A DNA stretch of 64,000 nt from UMGS1668 sp035447605. GTDB taxonomy: Bacteria; Bacillota; Clostridia; Oscillospirales; Ruminococcaceae. The notes below the pieces were generated by a model. It ran no database searches. It worked only from the letters and a program-made list of their open reading frames with translations, and was not told where the DNA came from. A program made the translations under genes and the position numbers. The stretch is from contig DAOTHJ010000004.1 in NCBI GenBank assembly GCA_035447605.1, forward strand, positions 1 through 64,000, written 5' to 3'. Below, piece after piece: positions 16,673-25,264 of the stretch. Every line of letters begins with the position of its first letter. Within the stretch, counting starts at the first letter, position 1.

Positions 16673-18016
16673 TCATTTCAGCAGATCCGTCAGCGTCCGC
16701 GCGCATTCCTCGACGAGAAGCGAGATGCGCTCCTCGTTTTTTCCCTCCGCCATGATCCGAATCAGCGGCTCGGTGCCGGAGGCGCGGACCAGGATCCGAC
16801 CCTCGCTCCGCAGGCGCTCCTGCTGGATATCGACGTAGGATTTTACTTCCGGATCGGAAAGCCGCTCTTTCATCTCCGGCGTTGCGTGGATGTTGACGAT
16901 ATACTGCGGGTAGATCGTAATCAGAGATTTCAGCTCGGAGGCCTTTTTGCCGGATTTGACGAGCGTCTCCGCCAGCAGAAGGCCGGTCAGCTGGCCGTCG
17001 CCCGTGGGCATATAATCCAGAAGGATGACATGGCCGGACTGTTCGCCTCCGAGGCTGTACCCGTGTTCCAGCATGGACTCGAGCACATACCGGTCGCCGA
17101 CCTTCGTCGGGTCGCAGCCGAGGCCGCGCTTTTCCGCAAATTCAAAGAGTCCCATGTTGCTCATGATGGTCGGGACGATGGCCCGGTTTGCGAGCCTGCC
17201 CTCCCGGTCGAAACGGTCGGCCAGAATCGCAAGGATGTGGTCGCCGCTCATCAGATCGCCGTTTTCATCGATGGCAAGGCAGCGGTCCGCGTCGCCGTCA
17301 AAGGCCACGCCGAGATCGAAACCGTTTTCTTTCACGAAGGCGCTCAAACCCTCGATGTGCAGGGAGCCGCAGTTCTCATTGACGTTGACGCCGTCCGGCT
17401 CGCGGCTGAGATAGACGACCTCCGCACCCTTTTTATCGAAGATCATCTCCGCCGTCCGCGAGGCCGCGCCGTTTGCGCAGTCGACGGCCAGCCTGAGGCC
17501 GTCGAGCCGCCCGGCCGCCGAGGCGATATAATCCCCGTACATCCTTGCCGCCAGCGGATCGTCGCTGAGCCGGCCGATATGCTCGCCGGCAGCCCGAGAA
17601 TACGGCTCCTCGTCGGAGAGGACTGCCTCTTCGATGGCATCCTGCTGCGGATCCGTAAATTTCATTCCCTTGGAATTGAAGAGCTTGATGCCGTTATACA
17701 TGAAAGGATTGTGCGAGGCCGTAATCATCACGCCGGCATCCGCACCCAGTTTTTTTACGAGATATGCCACTGCGGGCGTGGCCACGACACCGATGCGGAC
17801 GACATCCGCGCCCGCAGAGGCAAGCCCCGCGCAGACTGCGGATTCCAGCATGCCGCCGGAGATCCTTGTGTCGCGCCCGACCAGAAAGGCCGGCGCTTTG
17901 CCCTTGATTTTAAACGCTTCCCTCGCGGCGGCGCCGGCAAGCGACATCGCGAGTTCCGGCGTCAGTTTTTCGTTTGCGATACCGCGCACGCCGTCCGTGC
18001 CAAACAGAGTTCCCAT
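16673..18016 (-). CDS. glmM: Phosphoglucosamine mutase
   Basis: GlmM converts glucosamine-6-phosphate to glucosamine-1-phosphate for UDP-GlcNAc and so for peptidoglycan. The 447-residue protein has FGTDGVRG at the N-terminus, the phosphoserine loop ITASHNPFMYNGIK (about 97-110), the metal loop DGDADRC (about 239-245), the substrate loop GGEQSGH and the phosphate-binding RASGTEPLIR. The length is normal. It lies four bases downstream of ruvB. Confidence 0.97.
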   Translation of the reverse strand: MGTLFGTDGVRGIANEKLTPELAMSLAGAAAREAFKIKGKAPAFLVGRDTRISGGMLESAVCAGLASAGADVVRIGVVATPAVAYLVKKLGADAGVMITASHNPFMYNGIKLFNSKGMKFTDPQQDAIEEAVLSDEEPYSRAAGEHIGRLSDDPLAARMYGDYIASAAGRLDGLRLAVDCANGAASRTAEMIFDKKGAEVVYLSREPDGVNVNENCGSLHIEGLSAFVKENGFDLGVAFDGDADRCLAIDENGDLMSGDHILAILADRFDREGRLANRAIVPTIMSNMGLFEFAEKRGLGCDPTKVGDRYVLESMLEHGYSLGGEQSGHVILLDYMPTGDGQLTGLLLAETLVKSGKKASELKSLITIYPQYIVNIHATPEMKERLSDPEVKSYVDIQQERLRSEGRILVRASGTEPLIRIMAEGKNEERISLLVEECARTLTDLLK

Positions 18017-18019
18017 CTA

Positions 18020-19096
18020 TCAGTCCTCCAAACTTATCTGAGCAAATTCATCCGCGCATCCCGCTTCTTCCGCGGGCGGCGCCGCAGGGGTGAGACCGAG
18101 ATGTTCGCAAGCCAGCGCCGTTGCGCAGCGGCCTCTCGGGGTCCGGTTAAGAAAGCCGATCTGCATGAGATACGGCTCATAGACATCCTCGATGGTCACG
18201 GTCTCTTCGCCGATGGCGGCGGCCAGCGTCTCCAGGCCCACCGGGCCTCCGGCGTAATTTTTAATCATGATTTCGAGCATGCGGCGGTCGATGGAATCGA
18301 GGCCGAGCTCGTCGACTTCCAATCGGGAAAGCGCCGACGACGCGATCTCCTTTGTGATGACGCCGTCGCCCATGACCTGCGCGAAATCGCGGACCCGCTT
18401 CAGAAAGCGGTTGACGATGCGCGGCGTGCCCCGGCTTCTTCTGGCGAGTTCGTAAGCACCCGCCCGGTCACATTTTATGCCGAGAATCTCCGCGCTGCGC
18501 AGAGCGATCGTGCACAGATCCTCCGGATCGTAAAGCTCCAGCCTTGCGATCACGCCGAAGCGATCCCTGAGCGGCGCGGAAAGCTGACCGGCCCTCGTCG
18601 TCGCGCCGATCAGCGTGAATTTCGGCAGGTCGATCCGGATGGAACGGGCGGAAGGGCCTTTGCCGATGATGATATCCAGCGAATAATCCTCCATCGCCGG
18701 ATACAGCACTTCCTCGACGGAACGGTTGATGCGGTGAATCTCGTCGATGAAGAGAATATCATTTTCGTTGAGGTTGGTCAGCAGGGCGGCAAGGTCGCCC
18801 GGGCGCTCGATGGCCGGTCCGCTCGTGATGCGGATGCTGACGCCCATCTCGTTGGCGATGATGCCCGCGAGCGTCGTCTTGCCGAGTCCCGGAGGGCCGT
18901 AGAGCAGCACATGATCGAGCGGATCGCCGCGCTGTTTGGCCGCCCGGATATAGATCGCCATATTTTCTTTTGCCTTGGTCTGGCCGATATATTCATCCAG
19001 CGTCTTCGGCCGCAGGTCGAATTCCGCGTCGCGGTCGAGAGGCTCCTCCTCCGGCGTGACGATGCGGTTTTCAAAATCCATTTCGTTGTGGAGCAA
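18020..19096 (-). CDS. ruvB: Holliday junction branch migration ATPase RuvB
   Basis: RuvB is the hexameric motor that drives branch migration with RuvA. The 358-residue protein has RPKTLDEYIGQ, Walker A GPPGLGKTTLA, Walker B ILFIDEIHR, sensor 1 GATTRAGQLSAPLRDRFG and the C-terminal winged helix with GFLNRTPRGR. The start is a TTG with AAGGAGG seven bases upstream. A short extra C-terminal tail (about 335-358) is acidic. Confidence 0.97.
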   Translation of the reverse strand: MLHNEMDFENRIVTPEEEPLDRDAEFDLRPKTLDEYIGQTKAKENMAIYIRAAKQRGDPLDHVLLYGPPGLGKTTLAGIIANEMGVSIRITSGPAIERPGDLAALLTNLNENDILFIDEIHRINRSVEEVLYPAMEDYSLDIIIGKGPSARSIRIDLPKFTLIGATTRAGQLSAPLRDRFGVIARLELYDPEDLCTIALRSAEILGIKCDRAGAYELARRSRGTPRIVNRFLKRVRDFAQVMGDGVITKEIASSALSRLEVDELGLDSIDRRMLEIMIKNYAGGPVGLETLAAAIGEETVTIEDVYEPYLMQIGFLNRTPRGRCATALACEHLGLTPAAPPAEEAGCADEFAQISLED

Positions 19097-19108
19097 GGTG
19101 TTTCCTCC

Positions 19109-19714
19109 TTATCTCATCGCGAGCGCGCGCAGGGCGGCTTTGATCATCTCTTCCACCGACATCTCCTGCGGCAGCTTGCCGACGGCGGCTGCGGCTTCGG
19201 ACTGGCTGTATCCCAGCGCGCTCATCGCCGCGACCGCCTCCGCCGCGTTACCCTTAATCTGGATGGACGGCCCGGACGCCGCGCCAAATCCGTAGGCGCC
19301 GCTCGTGAGGCCGCCGGCCATCTTATCCTTGAGTTCCAGCACAATGCGCTGAGCCGCCTTCGGGCCGACGCCTTTCGCTCTTGTAATGACCTTTGTATCA
19401 CCGGAGGCGATGGCCAGCGCGAGCCCGTCCGGCGTGAATTCGGAGAGAATCGAAAGCGCCGCCTTCGGGCCGATGCCGGAGACGCCGTTGAGCATCAGGA
19501 AGCAATCCTTTTCGGCCCGGTCGAAGAAACCGTAAAGGTCGACGCCGTCCTGTACGACGTTGAGATACGTGTAGACGAAGGCCTCCGAGCCTGTCGGCGG
19601 CAACTGGGAAAGCGTCGTCACCGAGGCTCGGCAGAGATACCCCACGCCGCCGCATTCAATGACGAAAAAGCCGTCCTCAATATGGCGGATCCTCCCGCTG
19701 AGGCTGTAAATCAT
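19109..19714 (-). CDS. ruvA: Holliday junction DNA helicase RuvA
   Basis: RuvA binds the four-way junction as a tetramer and recruits RuvB. The 201-residue protein has an OB-fold start (MIYSLSGRI), helix-hairpin-helix motifs in GVSGIGPKAALSIL and AKGVGPKAAQRIVLELKDK, and a C-terminal domain III that contacts RuvB. The start overlaps the ruvC stop by four bases and has AAGGAGG upstream. Confidence 0.97.
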   Translation of the reverse strand: MIYSLSGRIRHIEDGFFVIECGGVGYLCRASVTTLSQLPPTGSEAFVYTYLNVVQDGVDLYGFFDRAEKDCFLMLNGVSGIGPKAALSILSEFTPDGLALAIASGDTKVITRAKGVGPKAAQRIVLELKDKMAGGLTSGAYGFGAASGPSIQIKGNAAEAVAAMSALGYSQSEAAAAVGKLPQEMSVEEMIKAALRALAMR

Positions 19715-20220
19715 TGGGCCGCCTCCTTATTTTTGATGTCGTAGAGCAAAGAGCCGGACGAGTAGCCGTGGCAGATCGCGGCGGCCAATGCGTCCGCCGT
19801 ATCGTCCGGTTTCGGGACGGACTCGAGCTTCAGAATGGTTTTGACCATCTCCATGACCTGCTTTTTCTCCGCGCGGCCGTAGCCGACGAGGGACTGCTTG
19901 ATCTGGAGCGGCGTATATTCATAAATCGGAATGCCCGCCTGCACCGCCGCGAGCAGCACGACGCCCCTCGCCTCGGCCACCGCAATGGCGGTCTTCTGGT
20001 TGCTGTTGAAGTAGAGTTTTTCGATGCTCATGGCGTCGGGCCGGAGCTCGGCGATCACCGTGGTCAGATCGTCGTAGATCACCTTGAGGCGCTCATTGAA
20101 CGGCATGCCCGCGGGCGTTTCGACGGCGCCGTAGCGCACCGGGCGGAATTTGTTCTTTTCGTAATCCAGCACGCCGACGCCCACGATGGCGTAGCCCGGG
20201 TCTATGCCGAGAATCCGCAA
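19711..20220 (-). CDS. ruvC: Crossover junction endodeoxyribonuclease RuvC
   Basis: RuvC resolves Holliday junctions by paired nicks. The 169-residue protein shows the RNase H-like catalytic acids: D in GIDPGYAIVG, E in SIEKLYFNSNQKTA, and D in PDDTADALAAAICH. The start is TTG. It opens the ruvCAB-glmM run and is preceded by a good promoter. Confidence 0.97.
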   Translation of the reverse strand: MRILGIDPGYAIVGVGVLDYEKNKFRPVRYGAVETPAGMPFNERLKVIYDDLTTVIAELRPDAMSIEKLYFNSNQKTAIAVAEARGVVLLAAVQAGIPIYEYTPLQIKQSLVGYGRAEKKQVMEMVKTILKLESVPKPDDTADALAAAICHGYSSGSLLYDIKNKEAAQ

Positions 20221-20259
20221 GCCCTCATCTCCCCCCGTTCGACAGCCTATTTATAATTT

Positions 20260-20288
20260 ATTATAACACAGCGCCCGGGCCTTTACAA
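20260..20288 (-). promoter_or_regulatory. Promoter of the ruvC-ribF gene run
   Basis: Minus-strand TTGTAA (20283-20288), a 17-base spacer and TATAAT (20260-20265) lie about 40 bases before the ruvC start. Confidence 0.8.
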
Positions 20289-20323
20289 TTCCAAATCCAA
20301 AGATCCCGGACGCGGCGCCGGAG

Positions 20324-20353
20324 CATAAAAAAACACCCGCCGGAGCGGGTGTT
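20324..20353 (-). terminator. Terminator of tRNA-Val
   Basis: ACACCCGC, loop CGGA and GCGGGTGT (20332-20351) are followed on the minus strand by seven T residues. It begins only a few bases after the encoded CCA end. Confidence 0.9.
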
Positions 20354-20356
20354 TTA

Positions 20357-20432
20357 TGGTGGACGATGAGGAACTCGAATCCCCGACCTTCCGCACGTCA
20401 AGCGGAAGCTCTACCAGCTGAGCTAATCGTCC
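20357..20432 (-). tRNA. tRNA-Val, anticodon GAC, CCA encoded
   Basis: On the minus strand a seven-pair acceptor stem (GGACGAT/ATCGTCC), D stem GCTC/GAGC, anticodon stem TCCGC/GCGGA with loop TTGACGT, and a T arm with loop TTCGAGT fold as a standard tRNA. The anticodon GAC reads valine GUC. The 76 bases include the discriminator A and CCA. Confidence 0.95.
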
Positions 20433-20452
20433 AAATTTCCAGTGCGTTTATG

Positions 20453-20481
20453 ATTATATTACAGCCTGTCTCAAAAAGCAA
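20453..20481 (-). promoter_or_regulatory. Promoter of tRNA-Val
   Basis: Minus-strand TTGCTT (20476-20481), a 17-base spacer and TATAAT (20453-20458). Transcription would start about 14 bases before the tRNA. Confidence 0.8.
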
Positions 20482-20670
20482 GAGGGAATTTTATTTTTCT
20501 GCAAAAAATCAGCCTGCCTCAAAGAACGGGAGGTCTCCGCCGCCTTTTTTTCAGGAAATATTATTTTCTCTCCTTTCAAAAGATGCCGCGTCGAAAATAC
20601 AGGGCAAATCGCTTCCTCCCGCCGCTATTTCATCTTCAAAATCAGCCGGCATCAAAGGGGCCGAAATGTA
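20460..20670 (-). repeat. Possible tail repeats after the lipoprotein gene
   Basis: The end of the lipoprotein gene (AAAATCAGCCGGCATCAAAG at 20638) is echoed by AAAATCAGCCTGCCTCAAAG at 20505 and by CAGCCTGTCTCAAAAAG at 20462. The matches cover only 17-20 bases each, so this is the weakest case of the tail-copy pattern. The rest of 20482-20641 holds no gene I can support. Confidence 0.4.
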
Positions 20671-21136
20671 CCGTCAGCCCCACATCCGAAAAGACGGCCT
20701 TCTCCGGTGCCAGCGAGTCCGCATCGAAATAAAGGAGGAATCCCTCGCCCTCGGCGGCGGTTCCCTCTTCGGTTCCGGTGAGCGTAAAGTTCCCGGCGGC
20801 AAGCGCGAGGATCATGCCCCGCAGCAAAACGGCCGGATTTGCCTCCGGCAGGGCGGAGACCGGAAACGTCCGTTCCATGCCCGCATACCGCAGCACAGCC
20901 GTCTCTCCGCAGAGCTCCGTCTCCAGCCCCGCGACGGAATCCGGCGACTCCGCGGTCAGGAGAAAGATCTCCCCGTCCCGCGAAAAGGCGCAGGCGGCGG
21001 TGCTCTCCTCCAAGGCAAATGTGATCTCTGCGGAAAAAGGCTGCGCATAGTACGCCTGCACATCCTTCACCGCAGGCATCCCCGCGGAACATCCGCCAAG
21101 AAAGAGAACCAAAAGCAAAACCGCAGCCCGTTTCAT
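20642..21136 (-). CDS. Small predicted lipoprotein of unknown function
   Basis: The 164-residue protein begins with a lipoprotein signal peptide: MKRAAVLLLVLFLGGC, where the LGGC lipobox would be cut before C16. The rest is a beta-rich, repeat-free extracytoplasmic domain with segments such as AEITFALEESTAACAFSRDGEIFLL. The start at 21136 has GGGAGG eight bases upstream. The pattern of short strands recalls LolA/LppX-like or outer-leaflet lipoprotein folds, but I do not recognise the family. Confidence 0.7.
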   Translation of the reverse strand: MKRAAVLLLVLFLGGCSAGMPAVKDVQAYYAQPFSAEITFALEESTAACAFSRDGEIFLLTAESPDSVAGLETELCGETAVLRYAGMERTFPVSALPEANPAVLLRGMILALAAGNFTLTGTEEGTAAEGEGFLLYFDADSLAPEKAVFSDVGLTVHFGPFDAG

Positions 21137-21377
21137 AAAAAACGCCTCCCCCGAAAACCGCTGTGACAAATATACGGCCCGGAGGAGGCAGATATGCTGT
21201 TTTTTGCCTGTGAAGCGTCCCGCCGCGGGCTTTTTTGTCGTCGTAAAAGCGGCCGCATCTCCGCACGGGAGAAAGCCGAAACGGCTAAAGCGGCGGCCCC
21301 GGGAAGGATCCCGCCGGATTTTACCTCTCACAGGGATTTCCGTGCCCCGAAAAGCGGCGGTGAATTTTTTATTTGGC

Positions 21378-21440
21378 AGGAAGACTCTTCATGCGGCGAA
21401 ACCGCCGCCGGAACCGTCAGACCCCGTACTCCGCAAGAGC
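21378..21440 (-). pseudogene. Decayed copy of the nnr gene end and its downstream flank
   Basis: GTCAGACCCCGT.CTCCGCAAGAG at 21416 repeats the nnr stop region at 21522 (GTCAGACCCCGTGTTCCGCAAGAA), a period of 106 bases. Weaker similarity continues through the flanking CAGG...CTTCRTGYGG block. On the minus strand the copy ends LAEYGV and stop, matching LAEHGV and stop in the gene. The remaining gene-free sequence from 21137 to 21377 shows nothing clear. Confidence 0.65.
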
Positions 21441-21522
21441 GCGAAACACCTTCCCGGTAAGCAAAGACTTCTTTTGATTTATCAGGCCGCTCCTTCGTGT
21501 GGAAAACACACTGCCGGCGCGG

Positions 21523-23061
21523 TCAGACCCCGTGTTCCGCAAGAATTGAGCAGAATTCCGCCGGCAGATCGGTGGCAAGCACGCCCCAGCTCGAATATTT
21601 TTCCGCCGCGCGCTCCCCCGCGAGACCGTGCAGCCAGACACCGCAGACCGCGCAGGCCGTGGGATTCATCTTCTGCGCGGCAAAGGCCGCGATGATACCG
21701 GCGAGGCAATCCCCGGATCCGCCCTTTGCGAGCGCCGGGCCGCCGGTGAGGTTAAAATAGACGTCGCCGTTCGGCGAAGCCGTGACGGTGGAGGCATCCT
21801 TGAGCACGAGCACGGCTTTGTATTTTTGAGCGAAGGCGCGGGCGATCTCCACGCGGTCATTTTGAACCTCCTGAATGGAAAGGCCGCAGAGTCTTGCCAT
21901 TTCTCCCATATGCGGCGTCAGGATCACCGGCGATTTTGCATGCAGCAGAAGCTCCGGATGGCCGGCGAGCGCGTTGAGGCCGTCGGCATCCAGCACGACC
22001 GGGCCCTCAGATTTTTTGAGCACGGTGAGCACGAGATCCCGGATCTCTTCCCCGCCGCCGAGCCCGCAGCCGATCAGGCAGGCGGTGCTCTTTTTCAGCG
22101 CGGAGACGAGCTTTTCGGAGGCGGAGGCGGCGATGCGTCCCTCCTCATCCGCCGGAAGCGGCTGGAACGTCGCCTCCGGAATGCGCGGCAGAACCTTTGC
22201 GATCACGGATTCCGTGGAGGCGAGCGTCGTGATGCCGGCGCCGGCGCGCATGGCCGCATAGGTGCTGACCGCCGCCGCGCCGGGGTAATTCTCCGACCCG
22301 CAGACAGCGAGCAGCCTGCCGTAGGCGCCCTTATTGCAGAAAAGCGGGCGTTTGCGGATGGAGGAAAACACCATCGCGTCGTCCGCGCAGAAGCAGTCCT
22401 GCATCATCGAGGAGGCGACCTCCTGCGGGATGCCGATGTCGACCTCGACAGTCTTTTTGGAAAACGCGCGGCCCGGCAACAGCAGATGGCCCGGTTTCCG
22501 GCAGTCGAAGGCGACCGTGAAATCCGCGCGGATGGAATCCGGGTCGGCCTCGCCGTTCTCCGCGTTGACGCCGCTCGGAATATCCAGCGAGACCACCGCG
22601 GCGATCGCGTTATTCATCAGCGTGGTGATCTCCCGGTACTCGTCGCTCAAGGCTCCGTGAAACCCGGTGCCGAACAGGGCGTCCACAACGACGTCGGCGG
22701 TGGAGAGATACTCCTTCGCCTTCTCGCGGTCCTCGTTCCAGTCGAAGATCGCCAAACCGGCCTTCACCGCGGAGGCATACATAAAAGTGGCTTCTTCGCT
22801 CTTCGGAATGCCCGCGCAGAGCACAACGATGACGTTGGCGCCCTCGGCGGCGAGCTTTCTGCCGACCACGAAGCCGTCCCCGCCGTTGTTGCCGCCGCCG
22901 CAGAAGATCATGAAGTTGCGCCCGGCGATATTGTCAAACGTCTTTTTGATGAAATTGGCGGCGGCGCTCCCGGCATTCTCCATCAGCCGCGTGCTGCTGA
23001 CCTCCATTTCGCCGCTTCTGCGCTCGGCCTCTTTCATCTGGGGTACGGTCAGAATTTTCAT
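21523..23061 (-). CDS. nnr: Bifunctional NAD(P)HX epimerase/dehydratase
   Basis: This enzyme repairs hydrated NADH and NADPH: the N-terminal domain epimerises R- and S-NADHX and the C-terminal domain dehydrates the S form using ADP or ATP. The 512-residue protein has the epimerase signature CGGGNNGGDGFVVGR and VDALFGTGFHG, then the kinase-like dehydratase with GSENYPGAAAVS, VILTPHMGEMARL and the Walker-like GGSGDCLAGIIAA. The length is normal for the fused form. Its last codons are copied downstream. Confidence 0.95.
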   Translation of the reverse strand: MKILTVPQMKEAERRSGEMEVSSTRLMENAGSAAANFIKKTFDNIAGRNFMIFCGGGNNGGDGFVVGRKLAAEGANVIVVLCAGIPKSEEATFMYASAVKAGLAIFDWNEDREKAKEYLSTADVVVDALFGTGFHGALSDEYREITTLMNNAIAAVVSLDIPSGVNAENGEADPDSIRADFTVAFDCRKPGHLLLPGRAFSKKTVEVDIGIPQEVASSMMQDCFCADDAMVFSSIRKRPLFCNKGAYGRLLAVCGSENYPGAAAVSTYAAMRAGAGITTLASTESVIAKVLPRIPEATFQPLPADEEGRIAASASEKLVSALKKSTACLIGCGLGGGEEIRDLVLTVLKKSEGPVVLDADGLNALAGHPELLLHAKSPVILTPHMGEMARLCGLSIQEVQNDRVEIARAFAQKYKAVLVLKDASTVTASPNGDVYFNLTGGPALAKGGSGDCLAGIIAAFAAQKMNPTACAVCGVWLHGLAGERAAEKYSSWGVLATDLPAEFCSILAEHGV

Positions 23062-23086
23062 GGCGTGCGCCTTCTTTCACAGTTTA

Positions 23087-23117
23087 AAAACAATCTTTGC
23101 CCGGAGGACCGGGCAAA
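23087..23117 (-). terminator. Terminator between the small membrane protein gene and nnr
   Basis: TTTGCCCGG and CCGGGCAAA arms around a four-base loop are followed on the minus strand by GATTGTTTTT. It would end the transcript of the gene at 23243-23794 before nnr. Confidence 0.65.
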
Positions 23118-23242
23118 AGGAATTTTTGGGGATTGGAAAAAGTCTCGGGCAAAACCGAAATCCCGGTCCCGCAAAAAGAAATTTCCCGACAGAATCTCGC
23201 TTGTTCGGAGAAAGCTGGGGCAAAAGCTCCCCGAGGAAATAA

Positions 23243-23794
23243 TTATAGTTCGGGCGGTTGGGGTGCGGCGGGAATCTGCCTCGCGAGGCCCGGCTTCAAA
23301 TATGGGCGCACGGCGGCAAGTTCCTTTTCCCCCATGTTGAGGATCACCGCGGTTTTCGCGCCTTTGCTGGAACGGTTCTGCGCCGTCAAGAACCAGAGAT
23401 CGTCCGATTTTTTGCCGTCGCAGGCAAACAGCACCCCGCAGCCCGGAAAATCGAGGCCGGGAAGATACTTTCCGAAATCCTCGGCCTCCCGGACGTCGCA
23501 GGCGAACAGGCGCTTTCTTCTGGCCCTGCCGCGGATCACGTCGACATCCAGATCGCCGTTTGTATAGATGGCCTCATACTCCGCACTGAGAAACTTTGCG
23601 AGCGTATAGCTGCCGAAGACCGCTCCGGCAAGCACGGGCAGGAGGATCAGCTCCAGCCCCATCGTGACGAAAAACTCGATATAAAACACCGTCGCCACGA
23701 CCGCGAAGGCTGCCAAATAGACGCCGGCCAGTTTTGCCCAGTCCGCGGCATCGGGCCTTTTCGCCACCATTTTTTCCACAAAAATGTCGCTCAT
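23243..23794 (-). CDS. Small membrane protein, DUF6106-like
   Basis: The 183-residue protein has two adjacent membrane segments (about 24-44 and 50-70) and a cytoplasmic domain with a split strand pattern, YTNGDLDVDVIRGRARRK and LWFLTAQNRSSKGAKTAVILNMGEKELAAVRPYL. This layout matches my recollection of DUF6106 proteins common in Oscillospiraceae, but no function is known. It is divergent from the pheS T-box transcript. Confidence 0.6.
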   Translation of the reverse strand: MSDIFVEKMVAKRPDAADWAKLAGVYLAAFAVVATVFYIEFFVTMGLELILLPVLAGAVFGSYTLAKFLSAEYEAIYTNGDLDVDVIRGRARRKRLFACDVREAEDFGKYLPGLDFPGCGVLFACDGKKSDDLWFLTAQNRSSKGAKTAVILNMGEKELAAVRPYLKPGLARQIPAAPQPPEL

Positions 23795-23858
23795 GCCTTC
23801 GCCCCTTTTCGATATTTTCCTTAAATTATCATATCATATTTTTAAGGAGAAAAAAAGC

Positions 23859-23887
23859 TTGAAAAAAAGGCTTTGCTATGGTAGTAT
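23859..23887 (+). promoter_or_regulatory. Promoter of the pheS T-box transcript
   Basis: TTGAAA (23859-23864), a 17-base spacer and TAGTAT (23882-23887). Confidence 0.75.
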
Positions 23888-23893
23888 TGCTAA

Positions 23894-24165
23894 TATCCGA
23901 TATTGTCAGACGCTGGGACCGGGAGAGTAGGCTCCCAAAGTTCCGAAAAGAGAGAAAAGGCCGCCGGCTGAGAGCCTTTTTACGGAACGGGGAACCGAAG
24001 TTCACCCGCGAGCGTCCGCGCCGAACAGGGAACGTTCAGTAAGCGCGGCCGGCCGGACACCGTTATCTGTCCACGAGTGCCCGGGATTTTGCCGGGAATG
24101 CGGGTGGTACCGCGGAGACTGCCGTCTTCGTCCTGATTTTGTGAGGGACGGGCGGTTTTTTTATT
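23894..24165 (+). ncRNA. T-box riboswitch, specifier TTC (Phe)
   Basis: The leader carries the T-box sequence GGGTGGTACCGCGG at 24102-24115, which pairs with the uncharged tRNA acceptor end through its anti-terminator bulge. Stem I features include the GGCTGAGAGCC segment at 23965. TTC at 24001-24003, in the context GAAGTTCACC, is the likely specifier codon and fits phenylalanine. A competing terminator (GCCGTC...GACGGGCGG then seven T residues, about 24121-24162) follows. Uncharged tRNA-Phe should therefore turn on pheS and pheT. Confidence 0.95.
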
Positions 24166-24226
24166 GGCTTTTGTAATTCTTGAAGAACGATCTGAACACC
24201 ATGATCGAAAACAGGAGGGAACATAT

Positions 24227-25246
24227 ATGAAAGAGGCATTGGAGCAGATCCGCCTGAAAGCGAGGGAGGCCCTCGAAGCCGCCGGCGACGCCAAAACGCT
24301 GGAGGATCTGAGAGTGCGTTTCTTAGGCAAAAAGGGCGAGCTCACGGCCATCCTGAAACAGATGGGAGGCCTCTCCGACGAGGAACGCCCGGTCATCGGG
24401 CAGCTCGCAAATCAGATCCGTACCGAGATCGAAAACGAGATCAAGTCGGCCGACGCCCATGTAAAAGAGAAAATGCTGGAGGAGAAGCTCGCCGCCGAAA
24501 CCGTCGACGTGACGCTCCCCGGCACGCCCTGCCCGACCGGCAAGCTGCATCCGCTCAACAAGGTGCTCGAGGAATTCGAGCGCATCTTCATCGGCATGGG
24601 ATTCAGCGTCGTCACGGGCCCGGAGGTTGAAACCGATTATTATAATTTTGAGGCCCTGAATATCCCGAAGGACCACCCCGCGCGCGACACGCAGGATACC
24701 TTTTATTTCAACCAGAATATCCTGCTCCGTACCCAGACCTCGGGCATGCAGGTCCGCACGATGGAAAAAATGCGCCCGCCGATCCGCATCATCTCCCCCG
24801 GCCGCGTCTATCGCTCCGACGCCCTCGACGCCACCCACTCCCCGCTGTTCCATCAGATCGAGGGAATGGTCGTCGACAAGGGCATCACGATGTCCGATCT
24901 GAAGGGCACGCTCAGTTCCTTCGTCCGGCAGCTTTACGGCCCGGATACGGTCGTCCGCTTCCGTCCGCACCACTTCCCGTTCACCGAGCCTTCCGCCGAG
25001 ATGGACGTCCAGTGCTTCGCCTGCCACGGCAAGGGCTGCCCGGTCTGCAAGGGCGAGGGCTGGATCGAGATCCTCGGCTGCGGCATGGTGCACCCGAAGG
25101 TGCTCTCCAACTGCGGCATCGACCCGGAGGAATACAGCGGCTGGGCTTTCGGCATGGGGCTTGAGCGGATCGTGATGATGCGCTACGCCGTCACCGATAT
25201 CCGCAATTTCTACGAAAACGATCTGCGTTTTCTGGATCAGTTTTAA
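24227..25246 (+). CDS. pheS: Phenylalanyl-tRNA synthetase alpha subunit
   Basis: PheS carries the class II catalytic core that charges tRNA-Phe. The 339-residue protein has an N-terminal coiled-coil (about 1-85) and class II motifs: motif 2 in RIISPGRVYRSDALDATHSPLFHQIEG and motif 3 in GWAFGMGLERIVMMRY. A CFACHGKGCPVCKGEGWIEILG insertion contains four cysteines; many bacterial PheS keep these. The start at 24227 has AGGAGGG upstream; an earlier ATG at 24164 lies in the T-box terminator tail. Confidence 0.97.
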   Translation: MKEALEQIRLKAREALEAAGDAKTLEDLRVRFLGKKGELTAILKQMGGLSDEERPVIGQLANQIRTEIENEIKSADAHVKEKMLEEKLAAETVDVTLPGTPCPTGKLHPLNKVLEEFERIFIGMGFSVVTGPEVETDYYNFEALNIPKDHPARDTQDTFYFNQNILLRTQTSGMQVRTMEKMRPPIRIISPGRVYRSDALDATHSPLFHQIEGMVVDKGITMSDLKGTLSSFVRQLYGPDTVVRFRPHHFPFTEPSAEMDVQCFACHGKGCPVCKGEGWIEILGCGMVHPKVLSNCGIDPEEYSGWAFGMGLERIVMMRYAVTDIRNFYENDLRFLDQF

Positions 25247-25264
25247 GGGGAGGAGCCATACGAA

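Noticed and set aside
16241..19744. Plus-strand open frame of over 1,100 codons
   Set aside because: It lies opposite glmM, ruvB and ruvA, all with clear catalytic motifs. Long antisense frames are expected in G+C-rich coding DNA, and its translation is Arg/Asp/His-rich without any domain pattern.
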